From Kitasatospora sp. NBC_01246 (GTDB taxonomy: Bacteria > Actinomycetota > Actinomycetes > Streptomycetales > Streptomycetaceae), in the NCBI RefSeq assembly GCF_036226505.1, contig NZ_CP108484.1:7783501-7847500 (forward strand): DNA of 64,000 nucleotides, in the 5' to 3' direction. The notes beneath the pieces were generated by a model. That model saw nothing but the letters and a program-made list of their open reading frames with translations, searched no databases and was not told the DNA's origin. The position numbers and the translations under genes were made by a program. Positions 51,556 to 59,744 of the stretch are shown here, one piece after another; positions within the stretch are counted from its first letter, which is position 1; each line of letters opens with the position of its first letter.

Positions 51556-52335
51556 GTGTTCGACGCGGACGCCTACCTCCGGCGCATCGGTTGCGCCGGG
51601 CAGACGCGCGTGGACATCGAGACGCTGCGCACCCTGCACAAGCGGCATCTCATGGCGATCCCGTACAACATCGCCGCCCAGGACTTCACCGACGGCATCA
51701 ACCTCGTCGACCTCGACGAGGACGCCGTGTTCGAGACGGCCGTCGTCGAGGGACGGGGCGGCACCTGCTTCCAGCTGAACCGGCTGTTCTTCCGGCTGCT
51801 CGGCACCCTTGGCTACGAGGTCTCCCTGATGGCGGCCAGTACCGCCGAGGGCAGGGAGAACTTCGGCACCGAGATCGAGCACATGTTCGTCCGGGTGGCG
51901 CTGGACGGCGCCGAGTGGCTGGTCGACGTGGGCTACCCGGGGCCGTCCTACCTCGAACCGCTGCTCGTCACCGACGCGGTGCAGACCCAGTACGGCTGCC
52001 AGTACCGGCTGGTGGACCGGGGCGACGGTGAGACGGCGCTGCAGCGCCGGGGGCGGGTGACCCGCTGGAGCGTCGTCTACACCTTCAAGCTGCTGCCCCG
52101 GCGGTGGAGCGACTGGAAGGCACTGGAGGACCGCGCCCGGGAGAACCCGGCGCCGCCCCCCGAGGGGGACATGCAGGGCGTCCTCTACGGCCGGGCGTTC
52201 GAGGACGGCCAGGCCGTCCTGAAGGGCCGCCGGCACCTGACGGTCCGGGACGGACGGGAGCGGGTGCGCACCGTCGTCGACGACGACGAGCACCGCGTGC
52301 TCGTCGACACGATCGTGTCCGGGGACCTCCCCTGA
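51556..52335 (+). CDS. rifF: Amide synthase (arylamine N-acetyltransferase fold), macrolactam-forming
   Basis: The predicted role is to transfer the finished polyketide from the last ACP and close the macrolactam onto the AHBA amine. The protein has the arylamine N-acetyltransferase fold with the catalytic triad Cys71 (RGGTCFQLN), His109 (EHMF) and Asp124 (VDVGYPG). I chose the GTG at 51556 because AGAGGAG lies 8 nt upstream and the resulting 259 residues match the usual RifF length. The in-frame ATG at 51496 would add 20 residues and has no good ribosome-binding site. The gene directly follows a PKS that lacks a thioesterase, the order seen in rifamycin-type clusters. It is probably co-transcribed with the PKS, 126 nt apart, with a stem-loop in the gap. 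Confidence 0.93.
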   Translation: MFDADAYLRRIGCAGQTRVDIETLRTLHKRHLMAIPYNIAAQDFTDGINLVDLDEDAVFETAVVEGRGGTCFQLNRLFFRLLGTLGYEVSLMAASTAEGRENFGTEIEHMFVRVALDGAEWLVDVGYPGPSYLEPLLVTDAVQTQYGCQYRLVDRGDGETALQRRGRVTRWSVVYTFKLLPRRWSDWKALEDRARENPAPPPEGDMQGVLYGRAFEDGQAVLKGRRHLTVRDGRERVRTVVDDDEHRVLVDTIVSGDLP

Positions 52336-52339
52336 CCGG

Positions 52340-52399
52340 CGGGAACACCGCCGGGAGCACCCGCGGGAACACCGGCGGGAGCACTTCCGGCAGCACCAT
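52340..52399 (+). repeat. Five degenerate 12-nt tandem repeats
   Basis: The intergenic gap before the halogenase is mostly five consecutive 12-mers of the form CGGGARCACCSS (52340, 52352, 52364, 52376, 52388; the fifth is CGGCAGCACCAT). It starts right after the amide synthase stop. In the halogenase frame the repeats would read G-N/S-T-x four-residue units. This suggests either decayed coding linker or an untranslated leader element. Confidence 0.85.
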
Positions 52400-52436
52400 T
52401 CGCAGACGATGTACGACAATTCTGGAAGGGAATCCA

Positions 52437-53783
52437 ATGGCGAAGAACTCGGCCGATGTGGTTGTCATCGGCGGCGGCCCGGCCGGCGCGGTCAGCGCCT
52501 TTGTCCTGGCCAAGCAGGGTCATTCCGTGGTGCTCCTGGAGCGCGACGAGTTTCCGCGCTTCCACATCGGTGAGTCCCTGCTGCCCTACATGATGGGGCT
52601 TTTCGACCGGATCGGCCTGCGCGAGGCGCTGGAATCCCGCGGATACGTCCCGAAGTTCGGTGGCGAATTCATCGACCCGACGGAGAAGAAGTTCTTCTCG
52701 GGCGTCTTCCGCGCGGACTTCAGCAAGCAGGGCGAGGGGCGCTTCGACCGCGCCTTCCAGGTCGAGCGGGCCCGGTTCGACGCGATGCTCGTCGAGGAGG
52801 CGGCCAAGGCGGGCGCCGAGGTCCACCTGGGCGCCGGCGTCAAGGACCTGCTGATGGAGGGCGACCGGATGGTCGGCGTCAGCTACGAGAAGGACGGCGA
52901 GGAGCACGAGGTCCGGGCGACCTACGTGATCGACGCCAGCGGCCGGTCCGGGCGGATCGCCAACAAGTTCGGGCTCCGCAAGACGCTGGAGAAGCTCCGG
53001 ATGGTCGGGGTGTTCCGGCACTACGAGGGCCTCGACGAGAAGCACAACCTCGGGGCCGAGGGCGACATCCAGGTCGGCGCGCACAACGACGGCTGGGTGT
53101 GGGCGATCCCGATCTCCAAGGAGGTCATCAGCGTCGGCACCGTGATGCCGCGTGACACCTTCCGGGCGGCGGGCTCGCCGGAGGCGGCGTTCGACGAGCA
53201 CCTGAACCGGGTGCCGCGGATCACCGCGCGGCTCACCGGCACCCGGCCGAGCATGGACCTCAAGATCGAGACCGACTACTGCTACCACGCGGACACCGTC
53301 ACCGGCCCCGGCTGGGTGATGGTCGGCGACGCGGGCTGCTTCGGCGACCCGATGTTCTCCGGCGGCGTGCTGGTCGCGACCGCCACCGCCACCCGCGCCG
53401 CCGAGACCCTCGACGCGGCGCTGAAGTCCCCGGCGGACGCCGACGCGCTGATCGACGAGTACTCGAACTACTTCAAGACCGGGTACGACACCTACATCCG
53501 GCTGATCCACGCCTTCTACGACGGCGAGCTGGTCTCGGTGGCCGCCGACGCCGGCCGGACCACCTCCCGCGACGCGCTGGAGCGCTACCTGATCCGGCTG
53601 ATCGGCGGCGACTTCTGGAGCGAGCACAACGCCGTCGCCCAGGAGATGCGCCGGCGCCCGGAGTGGGACACCTTCGCGCCGTTCCAGCGGGTCTTCGGCT
53701 GCCCGTCCTACCCGCAGCTCGACGAGCACGACCGCAAGGAGCGGGCCGAGGCCCGCATCCTGCGGGTGACCACCGGCCAGTAA
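52437..53783 (+). CDS. Flavin-dependent halogenase (phenolic/aryl type)
   Basis: The protein has 448 residues from the ATG at 52437, with GGAAGGG 6 nt upstream. The open frame extends 333 nt further upstream, but that part overlaps the amide synthase and a repeat array. The FAD-binding GGGPAG is at residues 12-17. The halogenase hallmark WxWxIP (WVWAIP) is at 220-225, and the FxxPxxSxG motif (FGDPMFSGG) is at 302-310. Lys73 in a PKFGGEF context is the likely catalytic lysine that forms the chloramine/HOCl relay. These features separate it from ordinary FAD hydroxylases. In other ansamycin clusters (ansamitocin, naphthomycin) related enzymes chlorinate the AHBA-derived ring, so ring chlorination of AHBA or a later intermediate is inferred here. 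A flavin reductase partner is not in the window. Its place between the rifF and rifG homologues differs from the rifamycin cluster. Confidence 0.9.
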   Translation: MAKNSADVVVIGGGPAGAVSAFVLAKQGHSVVLLERDEFPRFHIGESLLPYMMGLFDRIGLREALESRGYVPKFGGEFIDPTEKKFFSGVFRADFSKQGEGRFDRAFQVERARFDAMLVEEAAKAGAEVHLGAGVKDLLMEGDRMVGVSYEKDGEEHEVRATYVIDASGRSGRIANKFGLRKTLEKLRMVGVFRHYEGLDEKHNLGAEGDIQVGAHNDGWVWAIPISKEVISVGTVMPRDTFRAAGSPEAAFDEHLNRVPRITARLTGTRPSMDLKIETDYCYHADTVTGPGWVMVGDAGCFGDPMFSGGVLVATATATRAAETLDAALKSPADADALIDEYSNYFKTGYDTYIRLIHAFYDGELVSVAADAGRTTSRDALERYLIRLIGGDFWSEHNAVAQEMRRRPEWDTFAPFQRVFGCPSYPQLDEHDRKERAEARILRVTTGQ

Positions 53784-53814
53784 CGGCCGGGCACGTCCTG
53801 CGCACGCCCGGGAT

Positions 53815-53837
53815 CCCGGCGGCCGACCGCCGCCGGG
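53815..53837 (+). terminator. GC-rich hairpin after the halogenase gene
   Basis: An 8-bp perfect stem (CCCGGCGG at 53815-53822, complement at 53830-53837) with a 7-nt loop begins 32 nt after the halogenase stop. More GC-rich palindromes follow up to about 53870. There is no T-tract, as is common in actinomycetes. It may end or attenuate the PKS-rifF-halogenase transcript before the AHBA genes. The rest of the 161-nt gap shows no promoter I can defend. Confidence 0.4.
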
Positions 53838-53944
53838 GCCCCGGGCGCGGATCCGGGCCCGGGTGGCACCGGAGCAGGGGCCCCACCGCGGGCGCACCAC
53901 CGAAGAGTCGGCGTTCGACGTTCTACAGGACAGGTTGAAGCGGC

Positions 53945-55021
53945 GTGAGAGAACAAGTTCCGGTGCGCATCGGCGACCGTTCGTACGACGTGCTCATCGG
54001 CCCGGGAGTGCGCTCCTCGCTGGCCGAGGTGATCCGGGGGCTCGGTGCCCGGCGGGTGGCGGTGGTGTCGGCGCGCCCCGCCCAGTGGGTGCCCGACACG
54101 GGTGTCGAGACCCTGCTGCTGCCCGCCCGGGACGGCGAGCCGGACAAGAACCTCGCCACCGTCGAGGCGCTCTGCGCGGAGTTCGTGCGGTTCGGGCTGA
54201 CCCGCTCCGACGCCGTGGTCTCCTGCGGCGGCGGCACCACCACCGACGTGGTCGGCCTGGCGGCGGCCCTCTACCACCGCGGGGTGCCCGTCGTGCACCT
54301 GCCGACCACGCTGCTGGCCCAGGTGGACGCCAGCGTCGGCGGCAAGACGGCGGTCAACCTGCCGTCCGGCAAGAACCTGGTGGGCGCCTACTGGCAGCCC
54401 GCCGCGGTGCTCTGCGACACCGACTACCTGGCGACGCTGCCGCACCGCGAGATGCTCAACGGCCTCGGCGAGATCGCCCGGTGCCACTTCATCGGCGCCG
54501 GCGACCTGCGCCCGCTGGCCCTGGCGGACCGGATCGCCGCCAGCGTGACGCTCAAGGCCGGCATCGTCTCGGCCGACGAACGCGACACCGGACTTCGGCA
54601 CCTGCTCAACTACGGCCACACCCTGGGCCACGCCCTGGAGGTGGCCACCGACTTCGCGCTGCGCCACGGCGAGGCGGTCGCCGTCGGCACCGTCTTCGCG
54701 GGCCTGCTCGCGGGCGTCCTGGACCGGATCGACCCCGCCCGGGTGGACGAGCACCGGGCGGTCGTCGCCTCCTACGGCCTGCCCGGCGCGCTGCCCGAGG
54801 GCGTGCGGCCGGGCGAACTGGTCGAGCTGATGCGGCGGGACAAGAAGGCCCTCAGCGGGCTGGCCTTCGTGCTGGACGGCCCGGCGGGCGCGGAACTGGT
54901 CCACGACGTGCCCGAGCGGGCCGTCCTGGAGGCCCTGGCGCGGATGCCGCGCCGGCCGCTCACCCGGCTCGTCGGGCACGGCGCCGACGGGCCCGCCGGG
55001 ACGGGGGCGGCGGTGTCATGA
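53945..55021 (+). CDS. rifG: 3-Amino-5-dehydroquinate (aminoDHQ) synthase
   Basis: This enzyme cyclises aminoDAHP to aminodehydroquinate in the aminoshikimate route to 3-amino-5-hydroxybenzoic acid (AHBA). The 358-residue protein is a dehydroquinate-synthase family member. It has the NAD-binding CGGGTTTD stretch, the DASVGGKTAVN substrate-site motif, and metal-ligand segments GLGEIARCHF, NYGHTLGHALE and RHGEAVAVG. The GEIARCHFIGAGD variant and the surrounding AHBA genes favour the amino-pathway enzyme over housekeeping AroB. The start is the GTG at 53945; the Shine-Dalgarno (GGACAGG or GAAG) is weak. The stop overlaps the ATG of the next gene (ATGA), so G, H and I are translationally coupled. 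Confidence 0.93.
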   Translation: MREQVPVRIGDRSYDVLIGPGVRSSLAEVIRGLGARRVAVVSARPAQWVPDTGVETLLLPARDGEPDKNLATVEALCAEFVRFGLTRSDAVVSCGGGTTTDVVGLAAALYHRGVPVVHLPTTLLAQVDASVGGKTAVNLPSGKNLVGAYWQPAAVLCDTDYLATLPHREMLNGLGEIARCHFIGAGDLRPLALADRIAASVTLKAGIVSADERDTGLRHLLNYGHTLGHALEVATDFALRHGEAVAVGTVFAGLLAGVLDRIDPARVDEHRAVVASYGLPGALPEGVRPGELVELMRRDKKALSGLAFVLDGPAGAELVHDVPERAVLEALARMPRRPLTRLVGHGADGPAGTGAAVS

Positions 55022-56454
55022 GGCACTCACCACGGCGGCCGCCCGGCGGCCCGCCGGCCGCGCGGACCGGCCCGGCGGAACGGCTGCTCGCCGACCGCCT
55101 CGCCGCCGCGCTGGCCAGGCCCGCCGCGCAGCAGCCCGGCTGGCCGGACCGGGCCCGCGCGCAGGAGGTCGTCGCCAGGCTGCGCGCCGCCGCACCGATC
55201 GTCACGCCCGCCGAGACCGCGCGGCTCGCCGAGCGGCTGGCGGCCGTCGCCCGGGGCGAGGCCTTCCTGCTCCAGGGCGGCGACTGCGCGGAGACCTTCG
55301 CCGACAACACCGAGCCGCACCTGCGCGCCAACCTCGGCCTGCTGCAGCGGATGGCCCTGGTGCTCGCCCACACCACCGGACTGCCGGTGGTGCCGGTCGC
55401 CCGGGCAGCCGGCCAGTACGCCAAGCCGCGCTCCCACCAGGTCGACGCCCACGGCCTGCCGGTCTACCGGGGCGACATCGTCAACGGCGTCGAACCCACG
55501 CCCGCCGCCCGCACCCCGGACCCGGAGCGGATGCTGCGGGCCCACGCCGAGGCCTCGCGGACGGTGGCCATCGCCCGCCGGCTCCGCCGGGACGGCCTGG
55601 GCGACCCGCACGCGCTGCACGCCGAGAACCTCCGCTTCGTCCGCGACGCGCCCGGGGGCCACCGGTACGCGCCGGCGGCCGAGGAGATCGGCCGCGGCCT
55701 GGGCCTCCCGGCCGGCCCGGGAGCCGACGGCGGGACGGCGCCCGGGAGCGAGGTCTACGTCAGCCACGAGGCCCTGCTGCTGGACTACGAGAGCGCCCTG
55801 CTCCGGGTGACGGACGACGGGCCGGAGCCGCTGTACTCCAGCGGACTGGCGCACTTCCTCTGGATCGGCGAGCGCACCCGCGGGCCCGAGGACGCGCACA
55901 TCGCCTTCGCGGAGCTGCTGGCCAACCCGATCGGCGTGAAGATCGGCCCGGGCACCACCCCCGAGCAGGCGGTCGAGTACGTGCGCCGGCTCGACCCGCA
56001 CGGCACCCCCGGGCGGCTGACGCTGATCAGCCGGATGGGGCACGCGCGGGTCCGCGAGGTGCTCCCGCCGATCGTCGAGAAGGTCACCGCCTCCGGCCAC
56101 CAGGTGGTCTGGCAGTGCGACCCGATGCACGGCAACTCCCGCACCGCGGACAACGGGTACAAGACCCGCCACTACGACCACGTCGTCGAGGAGATCGCCG
56201 GCTTCCTCGACGTCCACCGCGCGCTCGGCACCCACCCCGGCGGCCTCCACCTGGAGTCGACCGGCGAGGACGTCACCGAGTGCCTCGGCGGCGCCCGGGG
56301 GATCGCCGAGCACGAGCTGCCCGGCAACTACCGGACCGCCTGCGATCCGCGCCTGAACGCCGAGCAGTCGATGGAACTCGCCTTCACCGTCGCGGAGATG
56401 TTCGCGGAGACGGTCGCACAGGGCACCGCACCCCGCCCCGGGAGGCCACGATGA
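55018..56454 (+). CDS. rifH: AminoDAHP synthase (class II DAHP synthase family)
   Basis: It catalyses the first committed condensation of the aminoshikimate pathway: phosphoenolpyruvate plus imino-erythrose 4-phosphate gives aminoDAHP. The protein has 478 residues of plant-type (class II) DAHP synthase. Motifs are QGGDCAETF (metal ligand Cys90), GQYAKPRS (133-139), LPVYRGDIVNG, GVKIGPGTTP, QCDPMHGN and ESTGEDVTEC. The open frame runs upstream through the previous gene, but the ATG at 55018 overlaps the rifG stop and gives the normal family length. The first 20 residues are Pro/Arg-rich and probably disordered. The end overlaps rifI by an ATGA. Confidence 0.95.
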   Translation: MRHSPRRPPGGPPAARTGPAERLLADRLAAALARPAAQQPGWPDRARAQEVVARLRAAAPIVTPAETARLAERLAAVARGEAFLLQGGDCAETFADNTEPHLRANLGLLQRMALVLAHTTGLPVVPVARAAGQYAKPRSHQVDAHGLPVYRGDIVNGVEPTPAARTPDPERMLRAHAEASRTVAIARRLRRDGLGDPHALHAENLRFVRDAPGGHRYAPAAEEIGRGLGLPAGPGADGGTAPGSEVYVSHEALLLDYESALLRVTDDGPEPLYSSGLAHFLWIGERTRGPEDAHIAFAELLANPIGVKIGPGTTPEQAVEYVRRLDPHGTPGRLTLISRMGHARVREVLPPIVEKVTASGHQVVWQCDPMHGNSRTADNGYKTRHYDHVVEEIAGFLDVHRALGTHPGGLHLESTGEDVTECLGGARGIAEHELPGNYRTACDPRLNAEQSMELAFTVAEMFAETVAQGTAPRPGRPR

Positions 56455-57278
56455 CCGACGCCCCGCAGCACGCCGTCCCGCCCGGCCCGCCGATCGGCGG
56501 GGCCACCCGGCTGTACGCCGTCCTCGGCGACCCGGTCGCCCAGGTGCAGTCACCCGGGCTGCTGAACCCGCTGTTCGCCCGGCTCGGCATCGACGCGGTG
56601 CTCGTCCCGGTGCACGCCCGGCCGGGGGACCTGGCCACGGTGGTCCGCGGCCTGCAGCACATCGGCAACCTGGACGGCCTGTTCGTCACCGTGCCGCACA
56701 AGGCCGCCGCCGCCGGCCTCGCCGACCGGCGCAGCCGCACCGTGGAGATCACCGGCACCGCCAACGTGCTGCGCCGCGAACCCGACGGCGGCTGGCTCGC
56801 CGAGAACTTCGACGGCTCCGGCTTCGTCGCGGGCCTGGCGCGGGCCGGCCACGACGTCCGCGGCCGCCGGGTCGCGCTGGCCGGCGCCGGCGGGGCGGGC
56901 AGCGCCATCGCGGCCGCCGTGCTCGGCGCGGGCGCGGAGCGGCTCGCCGTCACCGACCCGGACGGGCCCCGGCTGGCCGCGCTCGTCGCACGGCTGGCCG
57001 AGCACTGGCCCGGCCGGGTCCGGGCCTCGGCCGAACCGCCCCTGCACGACAGCGACATCGCGGTGAACGCCAGCCCGCTGGGCCTGCGCCCGGGCGACCC
57101 GCTGCCGTTCCGGCCGGACGCCCTCGCGCCCGGCGCCGTGGTGGCGGACATCATCATGCAACCGAGGGAGACGCCGCTGCTGCGGCTGGCGGCCGCCCTG
57201 GGGTTCGACGTCCACCACGGAATCCACATGCTGAACGGTCAGGTGGACGAGTACCGCGCATTCTTCGGGCTGCGCTGA
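56451..57278 (+). CDS. rifI: Aminoquinate/shikimate dehydrogenase
   Basis: The 275-residue protein belongs to the shikimate dehydrogenase family. It has the substrate-site SPGLLNP region, catalytic Lys84 (VPHK), Asp121 (NFDGSGF), the nucleotide-binding GAGGAG at 145-150, and the NASPLGL and HMLNGQ motifs. In rifamycin-type clusters RifI acts on aminoquinate/aminoshikimate and is not strictly needed for AHBA; it may salvage side products. The start codon overlaps the rifH stop. A 205-nt gap with a regulatory box follows, so rifG-H-I appears to end one coupled set. Confidence 0.92.
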   Translation: MTDAPQHAVPPGPPIGGATRLYAVLGDPVAQVQSPGLLNPLFARLGIDAVLVPVHARPGDLATVVRGLQHIGNLDGLFVTVPHKAAAAGLADRRSRTVEITGTANVLRREPDGGWLAENFDGSGFVAGLARAGHDVRGRRVALAGAGGAGSAIAAAVLGAGAERLAVTDPDGPRLAALVARLAEHWPGRVRASAEPPLHDSDIAVNASPLGLRPGDPLPFRPDALAPGAVVADIIMQPRETPLLRLAAALGFDVHHGIHMLNGQVDEYRAFFGLR

Positions 57279-57306
57279 CGGGTGATCGGCAGGTCGGGGC
57301 CGACGA

Positions 57307-57351
57307 CTACCAGAACGAGGGATGCGGGCCGCCGAGGGCGGCGCCTACTGT
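57307..57351 (+). promoter_or_regulatory. RifZ-like (LuxR-family) box plus -10 hexamer upstream of rifK
   Basis: CTACC at 57307-57311, eight bases, then GGATG at 57320-57324 form the palindrome-like CTACC-N8-GGATG box. As I recall, this is the box bound by the RifZ activator of the rifamycin cluster. A TACTGT hexamer at 57346-57351 starts 21 nt later, where a -10 element would be if the activator overlaps -35. Transcription would start near 57358, leaving a leader of about 126 nt before rifK. The same arrangement recurs at 63329-63374. Confidence 0.65.
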
Positions 57352-57483
57352 GAGGCCGCAATACCTTGCGTGAAATCCCAGGGGCCATTGTTCCGCTCTT
57401 CCGTCGGCCACGCGCCCCGCCCGCTCAATCCCGCCAGGCCGTCCAAAAGCGGAGACCAGTTCGTAGCGGAGATTTGGAGAGAC

Positions 57484-58644
57484 ATGAACGCGCGACCGGC
57501 ACCGGAATTCCCCTCCTGGCCGCAGTACGACGACGACGAGCGGAGCGGCCTGATACGCGCTCTGGAGCAGGGCCAGTGGTGGCGCATGGGCGGGGACGAG
57601 GTGAACTCCTTCGAGCGCGAGTTCGCCGACCACCACGGCGCACCGCACGCCCTGGCGGTCACCAACGGCACGCACGCGCTGGAGCTGGCGCTGCAGTGTC
57701 TGGGCGCCGGCCCGGGCACCGAGGTCATCGTGCCGGGCTTCACCTTCATCTCCTCCTCCCAGGCCGCCCAGCGGCTCGGCGCGGTCGCCGTCCCCGTCGA
57801 CGTCGACCCGGTGACCTACAACATCGACGTGGCGGCCGTGGCCGCCGCGATCACCCCGCGCACCCGGGTGATCATGCCCGTGCACATGGCCGGGCTCATC
57901 GCGGACATGGACGCCCTCGGCAAGCTCTCCGAGTCCACCGGCGTCCCGCTGCTCCAGGACGCCGCGCACGCGCACGGCGCGCGCTGGCAGGGCAAGCGGG
58001 TCGGCGAGCTCGGCTCGGTGGCCGCCTTCAGCTTCCAGAACGGCAAGCTGATGACCGCCGGCGAGGGCGGCGCCCTGCTGTTCCCCGAGTCGGAGCTGTA
58101 CGAGGCCGCGTTCTTGCGGCACAGCTGCGGCCGGCCGCGCACCGACCGCCGGTACTTCCACCAGATCGCCGGCACCAACATGCGGCTCAACGAGTTCTCG
58201 GCGTCCGTGCTCCGCGCCCAGCTGCGCCGCCTCGACGCCCAGACCGACCTGCGCGAGGAGCGCTGGAACCTGCTGTCCGGCCTGCTCGGCGCGATCGACG
58301 GCGTCGTCCCCCAGGGCAGCGACCCGCGGGCCGACCGCAACTCGCACTACATGGCGATGTTCCGGATCCCCGGCATCTCCGAGGAGGGCCGCAACGAGCT
58401 CGTCGACCGCCTGGTCGACGCCGGCCTGCCGGCCTTCGCCGCGTTCCGCGCGATCTACCGCACCGACGCGTTCTGGGAGACCGCCGCCCCCGACGAGACC
58501 CCGGAGGCGGTCGCCGAGCGCTGCCCCAACACCGAGGCCGTCAGCCGGGACTGCGTCTGGCTGCACCACCGCGTCCTGCTCGCCTCCGAGGAGGCCCTGC
58601 ACGCCACCGCCGCGATCGTCGCCGACGCAGTGGCTGCCCTGTGA
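57484..58644 (+). CDS. rifK: AHBA synthase (PLP-dependent)
   Basis: This enzyme aromatises 5-deoxy-5-amino-3-dehydroshikimate to AHBA. Together with the RifL homologue it is thought also to act as transaminase in making the 3-amino-sugar precursor. The 386-residue protein belongs to the DegT/DnrJ/EryC1 family. PLP-binding Lys188 lies in the AHBA-synthase signature SFQNGKLMTAGEGG; other marker stretches are QWWRMGGDEVNSFE, DAAHAHGARWQGK and RNSHYMAMFRIPG. I chose the ATG at 57484 because GGAGA lies just upstream and the protein then starts MNAR-PAPEFPSWPQYDD, like known AHBA synthases. The gene has its own probable promoter at 57307-57351. Its stop overlaps the GTG of the next gene. It is the best single marker that this is an AHBA cluster. 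Confidence 0.98.
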   Translation: MNARPAPEFPSWPQYDDDERSGLIRALEQGQWWRMGGDEVNSFEREFADHHGAPHALAVTNGTHALELALQCLGAGPGTEVIVPGFTFISSSQAAQRLGAVAVPVDVDPVTYNIDVAAVAAAITPRTRVIMPVHMAGLIADMDALGKLSESTGVPLLQDAAHAHGARWQGKRVGELGSVAAFSFQNGKLMTAGEGGALLFPESELYEAAFLRHSCGRPRTDRRYFHQIAGTNMRLNEFSASVLRAQLRRLDAQTDLREERWNLLSGLLGAIDGVVPQGSDPRADRNSHYMAMFRIPGISEEGRNELVDRLVDAGLPAFAAFRAIYRTDAFWETAAPDETPEAVAERCPNTEAVSRDCVWLHHRVLLASEEALHATAAIVADAVAAL

Positions 58645-59744
58645 GGCATCGCGCCGCCGTCGTCGGGCTCGGCTGGGCCGGCCGGGAGCTCTGGCTCTCG
58701 CGGCTCAGGACGCACGAGGACTTCGACGTGGTCGCCGTCGTCGACCCCGACCCGGCGCTGCGGGCGGCGGTCGGCGAGGCGACGGGCATCCCCGCCCACG
58801 CGGCGGTGGACGCGCTCCACCCCGAGGACGTCGACGTCGCCGTCGTCGCCGTGCCCAACCACCTGCACGCCGAGGTGGCCGCGGCGCTGCTGCGGCGAGG
58901 CCTCGCGGTCTTCCTGGAGAAGCCGGTCTGCCTGACCTCCGCCGAGGCGGACGACCTGGCGCGGGCCGAGCTCGACGGCGGCATGCTGCTGGCCGGCAGC
59001 GCCGCCCGGCACCGCGCCGACGTCCGCGAACTGGCCGCGCTCGTCCCCGACCTGGGGCGGGTGCGGCACGTCGACCTGTCGTGGGTGCGGGCCCGCGGCG
59101 TCCCGAAGGCCGGCGGCTGGTTCACCCGGCGCAGCACGGCCGGCGGCGGGGTGCTGGTCGACCTCGGCTGGCACCTGCTGGACGCGCTGGCCGCCCTGGT
59201 CGGGCCGGCCGAGTTCGCCCAGGTGGTCGGCGCGACCTCCGACGACTTCGTCAACGTCGGCGCCTGGTCCGCCGCCTGGCGCCAGGACCGGCCCGCCGAC
59301 GCGCTCACCGGCGACGTGGAGGACACCGCCCGCGGCTTCCTGGTCCGCGAGGACGGCATCTCCGTCTCGCTGCGGGCCAGTTGGGCCTCCCACGAGGCCC
59401 TGGACGTCTCCCGGATCGTGGTCGAGGGCAGCGCCGGCAGCGCGGAACTGCGCTGCACCTTCGGCTTCAGCCCCAACCGGCAGCCCGAGCCGGTCCTGAC
59501 CCTGACCCGGGAGGGCACCACCCGTCGGATCGCCGTGCCGGCGGAGCCGATCGGGGCCGAGTACCGGCGCCAACTGGACGGCCTCGGGGCACTGCTGGCC
59601 GACCCCGCCCATCGCGGCCGGGCCATCGCGCAGGCGCGTGGCACGGTCCAGCTCATCGAGAGTTTCTACGAATCGGCCCGCGTTGCCGGCCGGGCGCGAT
59701 CCGCCCGTCCCGCAGCCGCCCACGAGGAGGTGAGGACCTCATGA
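58641..59744 (+). CDS. rifL: Gfo/Idh/MocA-family oxidoreductase (RifL-like)
   Basis: RifL-type enzymes are proposed to oxidise C3 of UDP-glucose, so that the PLP enzyme RifK can install the amino group on the way to kanosamine. The 367-residue protein has an N-terminal Rossmann motif GLGWAG (9-14), the family EKP motif at 93-95 (FLEKPVCL), and the substrate-domain GWHLLDALA segment. The GTG start at 58641 overlaps the rifK stop (GTGA). The same frame is open upstream through rifK, but that part is a shadow. The end overlaps the next gene by ATGA, and GAGGAGG near the end can serve as its ribosome-binding site. Confidence 0.93.
   Translation: MRHRAAVVGLGWAGRELWLSRLRTHEDFDVVAVVDPDPALRAAVGEATGIPAHAAVDALHPEDVDVAVVAVPNHLHAEVAAALLRRGLAVFLEKPVCLTSAEADDLARAELDGGMLLAGSAARHRADVRELAALVPDLGRVRHVDLSWVRARGVPKAGGWFTRRSTAGGGVLVDLGWHLLDALAALVGPAEFAQVVGATSDDFVNVGAWSAAWRQDRPADALTGDVEDTARGFLVREDGISVSLRASWASHEALDVSRIVVEGSAGSAELRCTFGFSPNRQPEPVLTLTREGTTRRIAVPAEPIGAEYRRQLDGLGALLADPAHRGRAIAQARGTVQLIESFYESARVAGRARSARPAAAHEEVRTS

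Noticed and set aside
52340..52399. CRISPR-like array
   Set aside because: The units are contiguous 12-mers without spacers, and no cas genes are near.
52104..52436. N-terminal extension of the halogenase
   Set aside because: It overlaps the amide synthase in another frame and continues through the 12-nt repeats. The ATG at 52437 has a strong ribosome-binding site and gives the FAD motif at residue 12.
53863..55017. In-frame upstream extension of the aminoDAHP synthase
   Set aside because: It overlaps the whole rifG gene, its composition is Arg/Pro/Gly-rich, and the ATG at 55018 overlapping the rifG stop gives the normal family length.
53945..55021. Housekeeping aroB (dehydroquinate synthase)
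   Set aside because: Operon context with AHBA synthase and the GEIARCHF variant in place of the usual AroB segment point to the aminoDHQ enzyme.
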